From positions 20,932 to 84,931 of the forward strand of contig QEVK01000014.1 in assembly GCA_003577315.1 (NCBI GenBank): a stretch of DNA of 64,000 nt, read 5' to 3'. Origin of the DNA: Hyphomicrobiales bacterium (GTDB taxonomy: Bacteria > Pseudomonadota > Alphaproteobacteria > Rhizobiales > Rhizobiaceae). The translations under genes and the position numbers were made by a program. Under the pieces are notes generated by a model. That model saw only the letters and a list, made by a program, of their open reading frames with translations, did not search any database and was not told the DNA's origin. This document shows positions 37,272 through 47,310 of the stretch, piece by piece (the first letter of the stretch is position 1; every line of letters begins with the position of its first letter).

Positions 37272-38621
37272 ATGACCGAGAGAAGCTGCCTGTCCGTCAT
37301 CCTCGCCGCCGGCGAGGGCACGCGCATGAAGAGCGCGCGCCCCAAGGTGCTGCACGAAGTCGCGGGGCTGCCGCTGATCGGCCACGTGGTGAAGGCCGCG
37401 CGCAGCCAGGAAGGCGTCGACGTGGCGGTGGTGGTCGGCCGCGAGGCCGAGGCGGTGAGGAAGGCGGTCGAGCCGTTCGCGCCGCAGGCCGAGGTCTTCC
37501 TCCAGGCCGAGCGGCTGGGCACGGCGCATGCGGTGCTGGCGGCGCGCGACAGCATCGCGCGCGGCTATGACGACATCCTGATCCTGTTCGGCGACACGCC
37601 GCTGATCGAGCCGGCGGCACTTGCCGACCTGCGCGAGGGGCTGGCGGCCGGCGCCGACGTGGTGGTGATGGGCTTTCATGCCGCCGACCCCACCGGCTAC
37701 GGCCGGTTGATCATGAGGGACGGGGCGCTCGCCGCCATCCGCGAGCACAAGGACGCCACCGAGGCCGAGCGGGCGATCGCCTTCTGCAATGGCGGACTGA
37801 TGGCGGTTGCCGGCCGCCACGCGCTGTCGCTGCTCGACGCCGTCGGCAACGCCAACGCCAAGGGCGAATATTACCTCACCGACATCGTCGAGATCGCCGC
37901 CTCGCGCGGGCTTTGCGTCGCAGCGACCGAAGCGCCCTACGAGAGCATCCTCGGCATCAACACGCGGCTGGAGCTGGCCGAGGCGGAAGCCGTCTGGCAG
38001 GAGCGCCGCCGCCGCGCGCTGATGCTGGCGGGCGTGACCATGGCCGCCCCGCAGACGGTGCATCTTTGCCACGACACCGAGATCGGCGAGGACGCGGTGA
38101 TCGAGCCCAACGTCGTGTTCGGCCCCGGCGTCACCGTCGCGCCCGGCGCGCGCATCCGCGCCTTCTCTCATCTGGAAGGCGCGTCGGTCGGGCCGGGGGC
38201 CGAGGTCGGTCCGTTCGCGCGGCTGCGGCCGGGCGCGCAGCTCGGCCGCAAGGCCAAGGTCGGCAATTTCTGCGAGGTCAAGAAGGCGGTGGTCGAGGAG
38301 GGGGCCAAGGTCAACCACCTCACCTATATCGGCGACGCGCGCATCGGCGCGGGCGCCAATATCGGCGCCGGCACCATCACCTGCAACTATGACGGCTTCT
38401 CCAAGCACCACACCGAGATCGGGGCCGGCGCCTTCATCGGCTCCAACTCGGCGCTGGTCGCGCCGGTGACGATAGGGGCGGGCGCCTATGTCGCCTCCGG
38501 CTCCGTGGTGACGCATGACGTGCCCGACGACGCGCTCGCCTTCGGCCGCGCCCGGCAGGAGAACAAGGAGGGCCTCGGGCGCCGCCTGCGCGAAAAGCTC
38601 GGCAGCAAGGCCGTTAAGTAA
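37272..38621 (+). CDS. glmU: Bifunctional GlcNAc-1-P uridylyltransferase / GlcN-1-P acetyltransferase
   Basis: A 449-residue enzyme making UDP-GlcNAc for peptidoglycan and lipid A. The N-terminal uridylyltransferase has [20 protein letters not shown]. The C-terminal left-handed beta-helix has hexapeptide repeats and the acetyltransferase site [19 protein letters not shown], with the [14 protein letters not shown] block. ATG 37272 is the family start. It is upstream of glmS, the preceding step of the same pathway. Confidence 0.97.
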   Translation: MTERSCLSVILAAGEGTRMKSARPKVLHEVAGLPLIGHVVKAARSQEGVDVAVVVGREAEAVRKAVEPFAPQAEVFLQAERLGTAHAVLAARDSIARGYDDILILFGDTPLIEPAALADLREGLAAGADVVVMGFHAADPTGYGRLIMRDGALAAIREHKDATEAERAIAFCNGGLMAVAGRHALSLLDAVGNANAKGEYYLTDIVEIAASRGLCVAATEAPYESILGINTRLELAEAEAVWQERRRRALMLAGVTMAAPQTVHLCHDTEIGEDAVIEPNVVFGPGVTVAPGARIRAFSHLEGASVGPGAEVGPFARLRPGAQLGRKAKVGNFCEVKKAVVEEGAKVNHLTYIGDARIGAGANIGAGTITCNYDGFSKHHTEIGAGAFIGSNSALVAPVTIGAGAYVASGSVVTHDVPDDALAFGRARQENKEGLGRRLREKLGSKAVK

Positions 38622-38771
38622 GATCGGCTTCCCGGGCTTGATCGCGGGCTCCATCTCTGTTTGATGCCCGAATTCCGGCCGATATGAATGGAAACCATAT
38701 GTGACTTCCGCCGCCGTCGGCGAGTCACTAACAATCCGCCTTTGTTGCTGGCGGGAAGGGATGATCTGGGC

Positions 38772-40595
38772 ATGTGCGGGATTGTCGGTATTGTCGGGCG
38801 CGCGCCGGTCGCGCCGCTCATCGTCGATGCGCTGAAGCGGCTGGAATATCGTGGCTACGATTCGGCGGGCGTGGCCACCATCGACCACGGCCGGCTCGGC
38901 CGCCGGCGCGCCGAGGGCAAGCTGGTCAACCTGGAGCAGCGGCTGGCCGCCGAGCCGCTCGAAGGCACCATCGGCATCGGCCACACGCGCTGGGCCACCC
39001 ACGGCGTGCCCAACGAGACCAACGCGCATCCGCATTTCTCCGGCGACGTCGCCATCGTCCACAACGGCATCATCGAGAACTTCGCCGAGCTGCGCGCCTC
39101 GCTGATGGCCGACGGCTACGAGTTCACCTCGCAGACCGACACCGAGGTGGTCGCCCATCTCGTCACCCGCGAGCTGAACAAGGGGCTTGCGCCGGTCGCG
39201 GCCGCGCATGCGGCGCTCAGGCAACTGGAAGGCGCGTTCGCGCTCGCCATCATGTTCCGCGGCGAGGAGGACCTGATCATCGGCGCGCGCAACGGGCCGC
39301 CGCTGGCGGTGGGCCACGGCGACGGCGAGATGTATCTGGGCTCCGACGCCATCGCGCTCGCCCCCTTCACCAGCGCCATCACCTATCTGGAGGACGGCGA
39401 CTGGGCGGTCGTGCGCCGTGGCGGCATGGAGATTTTCGACATCGACGGCAACCGCGTCGAGCGGCCGAAGCGGCAGTCGGTCGGCACCTCCTATCTGGTC
39501 GACAAGGGCAACTACCGCCACTTCATGGAGAAGGAGATCCACGAGCAGCCGGAGGTGATCTCGCACACGCTGGCGCACTATCTCGACTTCACCACCGGCG
39601 CGGCCAAGGCGTTCGCCACCCCGTTCGACTTCGCGAAGATCGACCGGCTGGCGATCTCGGCCTGCGGCACGGCCTATCTCGCCGGGCTGATCGGCAAATA
39701 CTGGTTCGAGCGCCACGCCCGCCTGCCGGTCGACATCGATATCGCGTCCGAGTTCCGCTATCGCGAGATGCCGCTGTCGAGGGAGAGCGCAGCGCTGTTC
39801 ATCTCGCAGTCCGGCGAGACGGCCGACACGCTCGCCTCGCTGCGCTACTGCCGGCGCGAGGGGCTTTCGATCGGCGCGGTGGTCAACGTGCGCGAATCGA
39901 CCATCGCGCGCGAATCGGACGGCACTTTCCCGACGCTCGCCGGGCCGGAGATCGGCGTCGCCTCGACCAAGGCGTTCACCTGCCAGCTTTCCGTGCTGGC
40001 GGCGCTTGCCGTCAGGGCGGCGGCGGCGCGCGGCACGGTGACGCGCGAGGGCGAGGCGGCGCTGGTGCGCGACCTCGCCGGCGTGCCCAAGCTCGTCAAC
40101 CAGGCGCTGAAGCTCGCCCCCCAGATCGAGAAGCTGGCGCGGGAATTGTCGCACTACAAGCACGTGCTCTATCTCGGGCGCGACACCAACTATCCGCTGG
40201 CGCTGGAAGGCGCGCTCAAGCTCAAGGAAATCTCCTACATCCACGCCGAGGGCTATGCGGCGGGCGAGCTGAAGCACGGGCCGATCGCGCTGATCGACGA
40301 GAAGATGCCGGTGATCGTCATCGCCCCGCACGACCGCATCTTCGACAAGACCGTGTCGAACATGCAGGAAGTGGCGGCGCGCGGCGGCAAGATCATCCTC
40401 ATCACCGACGCCAGGGGCGCCGCCCACGCGACGGTCGAGACGCTCGACACCATCGTGGTGCCCGACGCGCCCGAGATCGCCGCGCCCATCGTCCACGCGC
40501 TGCCGATCCAGATGCTGGCCTACTACACCGCCGTGTTCATGGGCACGGACGTCGACCAGCCGCGCAACCTCGCCAAGTCGGTGACGGTGGAGTAG
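38772..40595 (+). CDS. glmS: Glutamine-fructose-6-phosphate aminotransferase (isomerizing)
   Basis: A 607-residue enzyme. Nucleophile Cys2 lies in MCGIVGIVG after removal of Met, with the glutamine amidotransferase domain (GHTRWATHG, HNGIIENF) to about residue 240. Two SIS domains follow (ISACGTAYLAG, ISQSGETADTLA, PEIGVASTKAFTCQ), ending in NLAKSVTVE. It makes glucosamine-6-phosphate for the cell wall, supplying GlmU. ATG 38772 is required for Cys2. No glmS ribozyme is visible in the 150-base gap. Confidence 0.97.
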   Translation: MCGIVGIVGRAPVAPLIVDALKRLEYRGYDSAGVATIDHGRLGRRRAEGKLVNLEQRLAAEPLEGTIGIGHTRWATHGVPNETNAHPHFSGDVAIVHNGIIENFAELRASLMADGYEFTSQTDTEVVAHLVTRELNKGLAPVAAAHAALRQLEGAFALAIMFRGEEDLIIGARNGPPLAVGHGDGEMYLGSDAIALAPFTSAITYLEDGDWAVVRRGGMEIFDIDGNRVERPKRQSVGTSYLVDKGNYRHFMEKEIHEQPEVISHTLAHYLDFTTGAAKAFATPFDFAKIDRLAISACGTAYLAGLIGKYWFERHARLPVDIDIASEFRYREMPLSRESAALFISQSGETADTLASLRYCRREGLSIGAVVNVRESTIARESDGTFPTLAGPEIGVASTKAFTCQLSVLAALAVRAAAARGTVTREGEAALVRDLAGVPKLVNQALKLAPQIEKLARELSHYKHVLYLGRDTNYPLALEGALKLKEISYIHAEGYAAGELKHGPIALIDEKMPVIVIAPHDRIFDKTVSNMQEVAARGGKIILITDARGAAHATVETLDTIVVPDAPEIAAPIVHALPIQMLAYYTAVFMGTDVDQPRNLAKSVTVE

Positions 40596-40601
40596 GGCGC
40601 T

Positions 40602-42710
40602 TCAGCCGGCCCGCAGAAGCCTGACCGCGTCGTCGCGGCCGTGGAGATAGAGCAGGATGCGCAGCGCCTCGCCGCGTCCGCTCCGCAGCTCGGGATCGCG
40701 CTCCAGAACCAGCCTCGCGTCGTCGCGGGCGATTTCCAGCAGGTCGCCGTGCCGCTCCAGCCGGGCGACGCGGAAGCCGGGCGTGCCGGACTGGCGCGTG
40801 CCGAGCAGTTCGCCCTCGCCGCGCAGCTTCAGGTCCTCCTCGGAGATGCGGAAGCCGTCCTCGGTCTCGCGCATGACCGACAGGCGCTTCTTCGCCACCT
40901 CGCCCAGCGGCTCCTTGTAGACGAGCACGCAGGACGATGCCTTCGAGCCGCGCCCGACGCGGCCGCGCAGCTGGTGGAGCTGAGCGAGGCCGAAACGCTC
41001 GGCATGCTCGATGACGATGATGGTGGCGTCGGGCACGTCGACGCCGACCTCGATGACCGTGGTGCCGATAAGGATGCGGGTCTCGCCGTCCTTGAAGGCG
41101 CGCATGGCCTCGTCCTTGTCGCGGCCGGCCATGCGGCCGTGGATCAGGCCGAGCGCGTCGCCGAAGACGGGCTTGAGCGAGGCGAAGCGGTCCTCGGCCG
41201 ACATCAGCTTGACCTCCTCCGATTCCTCGACCAGCGGGCAGATCCAGTAGACCTTCTGGCCTTCGGCGACCGCATGGCGAAGCCGCTCGACCAGCGAGGG
41301 CAGCCGCTCCAGCGGCAACGTCACGGTCTGGATCGGCTGGCGGCCCGCCGGCTTCTCGGTCAGCTTCGAGACGTCCATGTCGCCGAAGGCGGTCAAGACC
41401 AGCGTGCGCGGGATGGGGGTGGCGGTCATGACCAGCATGTCGGGGGCGTCGCCCTTGGCGGTCATGGCGAGGCGCTGGTGGACGCCGAAGCGGTGCTGCT
41501 CGTCGACGATGGCGAGCGCGAGGTCGTGGTACTCGACGCCCTCCTGGAACAGCGCGTGGGTGCCGAGCACGATATGAATGTCGCCCGACGCCAGCCCGGC
41601 TAGGATTTCAGCGCGCTCCTTGCCCTTCTCGCGGCCGGTGAGCACGGCGGCCCGCAGGCCGGCGCGCGCGGCGAGCGGGGCGATGGTGGCAAGGTGCTGG
41701 CGGGCGAGGATCTCGGTCGGGGCCATCAGGGCGGACTGGCCGCCGGCTTCGGCCGCGCGCGCCATGGCGAGCAGCGCCACCACCGTCTTGCCCGAGCCGA
41801 CATCGCCCTGAAGCAGCCGCAGCATGCGCTTTTGCGAGGCAAGGTCGGCGTGGATTTCCGAAAGCGCCTGTTCCTGGGAGCGCGTGAGGGAATAGGGAAG
41901 GGCGGCGCGGATTGCCGCTTCCAGCCGGCCGTCGCCTTCGAGCGGGCGCCCCGAGACGCACCTGAGCTTCGCGCGCACCAGCGCCAGCGCCAGCTGGCCG
42001 GCCAGCAGCTCGTCATAGGCGAGGCGCCGCCAGGCCGGCGAATCGGGATCGATGTCGAGCGGGTCGGCCGGCTCGTGCAGGCGGGCGAGCGCGGCCTTCA
42101 GCGGCGGAAAGGAATGCCGGCGCGCAAGCTCCGCGTCGAGCCATTCCGGCAGCTCGGGCAGGCGCGCGACCGCGCCGAGCACGGCGCGCCGCAGCACCTT
42201 GGCGGACAGGCCCGCCGTCAGCGGATAGACCGGCTCCAGCGACGGCAGCTCCGCCGCGCGCGCCACCGGCACCATGTGGTCGGGATGGACCATCGAGGCG
42301 CGGCCGTTGAACCATTCGAGCCGGCCGGAGACGAGCATGCGCTCGCCCTCGGGCAGCGCCTTTTGCAGCCACTCGCCCTTGGCGTGGAAGAAGGTGAGCG
42401 CGATCTCCTCCGTGTCGTCATGGGCGAAGACGCGATAGGGCACGTTGGAACGCCCGCGCGGCGGCGGCTGGTGGCGGCCGACTGTCACCTCCAGCGTCAC
42501 CAGCGCGCCGTCGGGCGCGTCGGCTATCGCATAACGCTGGCGGCGGTCGATCACCGAATGCGGCAGCACGAAGAGGAGGTCGCCGACGCGCACCTCGCGC
42601 CCCGACGTGTCGGCCGGCACGACATTGGCGATCAGCCCGGCGAGCCGGGGGCCGACGCCGTCGAGCGTGGTGGCGGGCGCGAACAGCGGATCGAGCAGGG
42701 AAGGACGCAT
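40602..42710 (-). CDS. recG: ATP-dependent DNA helicase RecG
   Basis: A 702-residue helicase. The N-terminal wedge/OB domain (about 1-250) is followed by helicase motifs: RLLQGDVGSGKTVVALLA, MAPTEILARQH, VDEQHRFGVHQR (DEQH), MTATPIPRTL, GTTVIEVGVDVPDATI and HQLRGRVGRG. It remodels stalled forks and branched DNA. It is divergent from sdhE and convergent with glmS, whose stop is six bases away. Confidence 0.96.
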   Translation of the reverse strand: MRPSLLDPLFAPATTLDGVGPRLAGLIANVVPADTSGREVRVGDLLFVLPHSVIDRRQRYAIADAPDGALVTLEVTVGRHQPPPRGRSNVPYRVFAHDDTEEIALTFFHAKGEWLQKALPEGERMLVSGRLEWFNGRASMVHPDHMVPVARAAELPSLEPVYPLTAGLSAKVLRRAVLGAVARLPELPEWLDAELARRHSFPPLKAALARLHEPADPLDIDPDSPAWRRLAYDELLAGQLALALVRAKLRCVSGRPLEGDGRLEAAIRAALPYSLTRSQEQALSEIHADLASQKRMLRLLQGDVGSGKTVVALLAMARAAEAGGQSALMAPTEILARQHLATIAPLAARAGLRAAVLTGREKGKERAEILAGLASGDIHIVLGTHALFQEGVEYHDLALAIVDEQHRFGVHQRLAMTAKGDAPDMLVMTATPIPRTLVLTAFGDMDVSKLTEKPAGRQPIQTVTLPLERLPSLVERLRHAVAEGQKVYWICPLVEESEEVKLMSAEDRFASLKPVFGDALGLIHGRMAGRDKDEAMRAFKDGETRILIGTTVIEVGVDVPDATIIVIEHAERFGLAQLHQLRGRVGRGSKASSCVLVYKEPLGEVAKKRLSVMRETEDGFRISEEDLKLRGEGELLGTRQSGTPGFRVARLERHGDLLEIARDDARLVLERDPELRSGRGEALRILLYLHGRDDAVRLLRAG

Positions 42711-42819
42711 GGCGCGACCTTATGTCGGAAGACGTGGTCCGCAAAGGCTGACATCGCCGCCCGCAGGCGCTATATGCGGCTTTCATCCACAAGCCCACAT
42801 ATCGGGAGTGTCGCCGATC

Positions 42820-43107
42820 ATGACCGGAAGCGAGCGCTCCAGCGCCGATCTCGACTATCGCCGCCGCAAGGTGCTCTACCGCTCGTGGCATCGCGGCATG
42901 CGCGAGGTGGACCTGATCCTCGGCTCGTTCGCCGACGGCGAAATCGCCGGCCTCTCCGACGAGGAACTGGCCCTCTACGAGGCGCTGATGGCCGAGCCCG
43001 ACGCCGACATCCTGAGATGGGTGACGGGCGAGGCACAGGTGCCGGCCCGCCACGACACGCCCGTCTTCGCGAAAATCCTCGCCTATCGCGAAGCGCCGCT
43101 TGCCTGA
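42820..43107 (+). CDS. sdhE: Succinate dehydrogenase assembly factor SdhE (DUF339)
   Basis: A 95-residue protein with RRRKVLYRSWHRGMREVDLIL, whose RGMRE motif is the FAD-transfer signature, and LYEALMAEPDADILRWVTG. It helps attach FAD to the SdhA subunit. ATG 42820 is the family start; the longer upstream frame runs through non-coding DNA. The recG-sdhE-mfd order is common in Rhizobiales. It ends ten bases before mfd and is probably cotranscribed with it. Confidence 0.93.
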   Translation: MTGSERSSADLDYRRRKVLYRSWHRGMREVDLILGSFADGEIAGLSDEELALYEALMAEPDADILRWVTGEAQVPARHDTPVFAKILAYREAPLA

Positions 43108-43116
43108 CCGGATACG

Positions 43117-46100
43117 ATGAGCCTGATCGACCCCATCCGCCTGCCCGCCGAGGGCGCCGTCACGGTCGACGGCGTCGCCGACGGCTATGAAGCCTTCGCG
43201 CTGGCGGCGCTCGCGGCGGGGCAGGGCGAGCGGCCGCTGGTCTTCGTTGTGCGCGACGGCCAGCGCCTGCCGGCAATCGCCGAGGCGCTGGCCTTCGCCG
43301 CGCCCGGCCTTCCCGTTCTGGAACTGCCGGCATGGGACTGCCTGCCCTACGACCGCGTCTCGCCGGGGGCGGATGCGGCGGCGCGCCGGCTCGACGCCAT
43401 GGCGGCGATGGCCGTCCTGAGGGAGAGCCCGCACCGGGCGATCATCCTCGCCAGCGCCAATGCCCTGCTCCAGCGCATGCCGGCGGCCGAGGTGGTGGCG
43501 TCGCAGACGCTGACGGCGAGGCCCGGCAACCAGATCGACATGAAGGCGCTGGCCGGGCGGCTCGACACCGCCGGCTTCGAGCGCGTGGCGACCGTCCGCG
43601 ACGTGGGCGAATATGCCGTGCGCGGCGGCATCCTCGACCTCTACGCGCCGGGCAGCGAGCCGCTCAGGCTCGACTTCTTCGGCGATTCGCTGGAATCGAT
43701 CCGCGCCTTCGACCCCGCCACCCAGCGCACCACCGGCCAGCGCGCTTCGCTGTCGCTGAAGCCGATGAGCGAGGTCGAGCTGACGCCGGAGACGGTCAGC
43801 CGCTTCCGCCGCGCCTATATCGAGGCGTTCGGCGCGCCCGCGCGCGACGACGCGCTCTATGCCGCCGTCAGCGAGGGCAGGCGCTTCGCCGGCATGGAGC
43901 ACTGGCTGCCGATGTTCCACGAGCGGCTGGAGACGCTGTTCGACTACCTGCCCGACGCGGCGGTCGTGTTCGACCATCTGGCGCGCGAGGCGATCGGCGA
44001 GCGCCACGCGCTGATCCTCGACCACTACGAGGCCCGCGCCAAGCAGCCGGCGGCCGGCATGGGCGAGGCCGTGCCCTACAAGCCGGTGCGGCCGCAGGCG
44101 CTCTATCTCTCGCCGGACGAGATCGCGGCGCGGGCGGGCGGGCGGCTGTCGGTCGAGCTGACGCCGTTCGACGCCCCGGAAACGGGCGGCCGGGCGCTGC
44201 GCCATGCCGGCGCGCATGCGGGCAGGAACTTCGCCGAGGAGCGCGCCGACCCCAACGCCAACGTCTTCGACCACGCGGTGAAGCACATTGCCGACCGGCG
44301 GGCGGAAGGCCGGCGCGTGCTCGTCGCGGGTTTCAGCGAGGGCTCGCTCGACCGTCTCGCCCAGGTGCTCGCCGAGCACGGGCTGGGCAACCTGAAGCGC
44401 GTCTTGTCCCTCGCCGAGGCGCAAGCGCTGAAGCCCGGCGAGGCCGGCCTTGCCGTGCTGCCGCTCGAAGCCGGCTTCGAGACGGCGAACCTCGTCGTCG
44501 TCGCCGAGCAGGACATCCTGGGCGACAGGTTGATCCGTCGCGCGAAGAAACGGCGCAAGGCATCGGATTTCATTGCCGAAGTCGCTGCGCTATCGGCCGG
44601 CGACATCGTCGTCCACGCCGATCACGGCATCGGCCGCTTCGTCGGGCTGAAGACGATAGAGGCCGCCGGCGCGCCGCACGACTGCCTCGAGATCCGCTAT
44701 GCCGGCGACGACCGGCTGTTCCTGCCGGTGGAGAACATCGAGCTTCTGTCGCGCTACGGCTCGGATTCGGCCGAAGCCGTGCTCGACAAGCTCGGCGGCG
44801 TCGCCTGGCAATCCCGCAAGGCGAAGCTGAAGCGCCGGCTGCTGGAGATGGCCGGGCAACTGATCAAGCTCGCGGCCGAGCGGCAGATGCGGCCCGCCCC
44901 CGTGCTGTCGCCGCCGGACGGGCTCTATGGCGAGTTTTCCGCCCGCTTCCCCTATGACGAGACCGACGACCAGCTCGCGGCCATCGAAGCGGTGAGCGAG
45001 GATCTCGCCGCCGGGCGGCCGATGGATCGGCTGATCTGCGGAGATGTCGGCTTCGGCAAGACGGAGGTGGCGCTGCGCGCCGCCTTCCTCGCAGCGATGG
45101 AGGGCTTCCAGGTCGCGGTGGTGGTGCCGACGACGCTGCTTGCCCGCCAGCATTTCCGCACCTTCAGCCAGCGCTTCGCCGGATTGCCGGTGACGGTGCG
45201 GCAGGCCTCGCGGCTGGTGGGTTCCAAGGAGCTTTCAGAGACGAAGAAGGGCATTGCCGACGGCACGGTCGACATCGTGGTCGGCACCCACGCGCTGCTC
45301 GGCTCCTCGATCACCTTCAGGAATCTCGGCCTGCTGATCGTCGACGAGGAGCAGCATTTCGGCGTCAAGCACAAGGAGCGGCTGAAGGAGCTGAAATCGG
45401 ACGTGCACGTGCTCACGCTTTCGGCGACGCCGATCCCGCGCACGCTGCAACTGGCGCTCACCGGCGTGCGCGAGCTGTCGCTGATCGCGACGCCGCCGGT
45501 CGACCGCATGGCGGTGCGCACCTTCATCTCGCCCTTCGACCCGCTGGTGATCCGCGAGACGCTGTTGCGCGAGCGCTACCGCGGCGGCCAGAGCTTCTAT
45601 GTCGTGCCGCGCATCTCCGACCTCGCCGACATCAGGCGCTTCCTCGAGGAGCAGGTGCCGGAGCTGAAGGTGGCGACCGCCCACGGCCAGATGGCGGCGG
45701 GCGAGCTCGACGACATCATGAACGCCTTCTACGACGGCCAGTACGACGTGCTTTTGTCGACCACCATCGTGGAATCCGGCCTCGACATCCCGACCGCCAA
45801 CACGCTGATCGTCCACCGCGCCGACATGTTCGGGCTGGCGCAGCTCTACCAGCTTCGCGGCCGGGTCGGGCGCTCCAAGCTGCGCGCCTATGCGCTGTTC
45901 ACGCTGCCGGCCAACAAGACGCTGACGCAGCTCGCCGAGCGGCGGCTGAAGGTGCTGCAATCGCTCGACACGCTGGGCGCGGGCTTCCAGCTCGCCAGCC
46001 ACGACCTCGACATCCGCGGCGCCGGCAACCTGCTGGGCGAGGAGCAGTCGGGCCACATCAGGGAAGTCGGCTTCGAGCTCTACCAGCAGATGCTGGAGGA

Positions 46101-46605
46101 GGCGGTGGCCGAGCTGCGCGGAACGGGCGAGGCGGTCGACACCGGCTGGTCGCCGCAGATCACCGTCGGCACGGCGGTGATGATCCCGGAAAGCTACGTG
46201 CCCGACCTTCAGCTTCGCCTCGGGCTCTACCGCCGGCTGGCCGAGCTTCAGAGCCCGCAGGAGATCGACGGCTTCGGCGCCGAGCTGATCGACCGCTTCG
46301 GCCCGCTGCCGCAGGAGGTCGAGCATCTGTTGAAGGTGGTGTTCATCAAGGCGCTGTGCCGCAAGGCCAATGTCGAGAAGCTCGACGCGGGGCCGAAGGG
46401 CGTGGTGGTCCAGTTCCGCAACCGCGAGTTCCCCGACCCGGCCGGGCTGGTGCGCTACATCGCCGAGCAGGGCTCGCTGGCCAGGATCAGGCCCGACCAG
46501 GGCATCGTGCTGATGCGCGACTGGCCGACGCCGGAAAAGCGGCTCGCCGGCTCGGCGGTGGTGATGACGCAGCTCGCGCGGCTGGCGGAGAAGGCGGCGG
46601 CGTAG
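43117..46605 (+). CDS. mfd: Transcription-repair coupling factor Mfd
   Basis: A 1162-residue protein. A UvrB-like N-terminal half (about 1-340) is followed by a CarD-like RNA polymerase interaction domain (LSAGDIVVHADHGIGRFVGL). Then come superfamily II helicase motifs: LICGDVGFGKTEVALRAAF, VDEEQHFGVKHKE, TLSATPIPRTLQLAL, STTIVESGLDIPTANTLIV and QLRGRVGRSK. A C-terminal TRCF domain ends the protein. It removes stalled polymerase and recruits UvrA. No truncation or frame break is seen. Confidence 0.97.
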   Translation: MSLIDPIRLPAEGAVTVDGVADGYEAFALAALAAGQGERPLVFVVRDGQRLPAIAEALAFAAPGLPVLELPAWDCLPYDRVSPGADAAARRLDAMAAMAVLRESPHRAIILASANALLQRMPAAEVVASQTLTARPGNQIDMKALAGRLDTAGFERVATVRDVGEYAVRGGILDLYAPGSEPLRLDFFGDSLESIRAFDPATQRTTGQRASLSLKPMSEVELTPETVSRFRRAYIEAFGAPARDDALYAAVSEGRRFAGMEHWLPMFHERLETLFDYLPDAAVVFDHLAREAIGERHALILDHYEARAKQPAAGMGEAVPYKPVRPQALYLSPDEIAARAGGRLSVELTPFDAPETGGRALRHAGAHAGRNFAEERADPNANVFDHAVKHIADRRAEGRRVLVAGFSEGSLDRLAQVLAEHGLGNLKRVLSLAEAQALKPGEAGLAVLPLEAGFETANLVVVAEQDILGDRLIRRAKKRRKASDFIAEVAALSAGDIVVHADHGIGRFVGLKTIEAAGAPHDCLEIRYAGDDRLFLPVENIELLSRYGSDSAEAVLDKLGGVAWQSRKAKLKRRLLEMAGQLIKLAAERQMRPAPVLSPPDGLYGEFSARFPYDETDDQLAAIEAVSEDLAAGRPMDRLICGDVGFGKTEVALRAAFLAAMEGFQVAVVVPTTLLARQHFRTFSQRFAGLPVTVRQASRLVGSKELSETKKGIADGTVDIVVGTHALLGSSITFRNLGLLIVDEEQHFGVKHKERLKELKSDVHVLTLSATPIPRTLQLALTGVRELSLIATPPVDRMAVRTFISPFDPLVIRETLLRERYRGGQSFYVVPRISDLADIRRFLEEQVPELKVATAHGQMAAGELDDIMNAFYDGQYDVLLSTTIVESGLDIPTANTLIVHRADMFGLAQLYQLRGRVGRSKLRAYALFTLPANKTLTQLAERRLKVLQSLDTLGAGFQLASHDLDIRGAGNLLGEEQSGHIREVGFELYQQMLEEAVAELRGTGEAVDTGWSPQITVGTAVMIPESYVPDLQLRLGLYRRLAELQSPQEIDGFGAELIDRFGPLPQEVEHLLKVVFIKALCRKANVEKLDAGPKGVVVQFRNREFPDPAGLVRYIAEQGSLARIRPDQGIVLMRDWPTPEKRLAGSAVVMTQLARLAEKAAA

Positions 46606-46612
46606 GAAGCCT

Positions 46613-47299
46613 CTATTCGTCCTTGTCCAGCTCGCCGCGCGCCTTGGCCGCCGCGACCTGGCGGATGGCGTCGGCCAGGGTGTCGGTCTCCTGCGCGCCC
46701 ATCACGGCATATTTGCCTTCGAGCAGGAAGCACGGCACGCCGCGCACGCCCATGCGTGCGGCGGTCTCGATCTCGCCCTGCACGGCCTCGACATCGGCAT
46801 TGGAGGAAAGCAGCGCCTCGATCAGCCCCGCGTCCATCCCGGCCTCGCCGGCCACCTCGGCGAGCACGGCGCGGTCGCCGATGTCGCGGGCCTCCTCGAA
46901 ATTGATCTCGAACAGGCGGCGCACCACCAGCGCCTGCGCCCCGGCCGGCGCCTTCTCGGAGGCCGCCCAGCGGATCAGCCGGTGGGCGTCGAGCGTGTTG
47001 GCCGAGACCTCCATGCCGTCGAAATTGAAGCGGATGCCCTCGGCCTCGCCGAGCGGCACGATGCGGTCGTGGATCTCGCGCAGCCGCTCCTCGGAGCCGA
47101 ACTTGCGCAGCATGTAGGCCTTGCGCGGCAGGCCGCCGGGCGGGATGGTCGGGTCGAGCTGGTAGGGCCGCCAGCGCACCGCCACCTCGATCCCGGGCGT
47201 CATGGCGACCGCGCGCTCCAGCCGCTTCATGCCGATGAAGCACCACGGGCAGGCGACGTCGGAGACGACGTCGACCGTCAGTTTCGTCTTTTCGTCCAT
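46613..47299 (-). CDS. DsbA family (FrnE-like) thioredoxin-fold oxidoreductase
   Basis: A 228-residue cytoplasmic protein without a signal peptide. DVVSDVACPWCFIGMKRLE carries the redox pair CPWC; the helical insert and GVRGVPCFLLEGKYAVMGAQ (cis-Pro loop GVPCF) are the FrnE/HCCA-isomerase DsbA layout. It may act as a disulfide isomerase or a glutathione-dependent isomerase. It lies 11 bases downstream of the binding-protein gene on the same strand. Confidence 0.92.
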   Translation of the reverse strand: MDEKTKLTVDVVSDVACPWCFIGMKRLERAVAMTPGIEVAVRWRPYQLDPTIPPGGLPRKAYMLRKFGSEERLREIHDRIVPLGEAEGIRFNFDGMEVSANTLDAHRLIRWAASEKAPAGAQALVVRRLFEINFEEARDIGDRAVLAEVAGEAGMDAGLIEALLSSNADVEAVQGEIETAARMGVRGVPCFLLEGKYAVMGAQETDTLADAIRQVAAAKARGELDKDE

Positions 47300-47310
47300 G
47301 GCGATCTCCT

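Noticed and set aside
38622..38771. glmS ribozyme in the gap before glmS
   Set aside because: The 150-base gap shows no recognisable ribozyme core, and this ribozyme is mainly found in Gram-positive bacteria.
37230..40496. A 1088-codon frame antisense to glmU and glmS
   Set aside because: Shadow of two confirmed genes; composition typical of antisense frames in GC-rich DNA.
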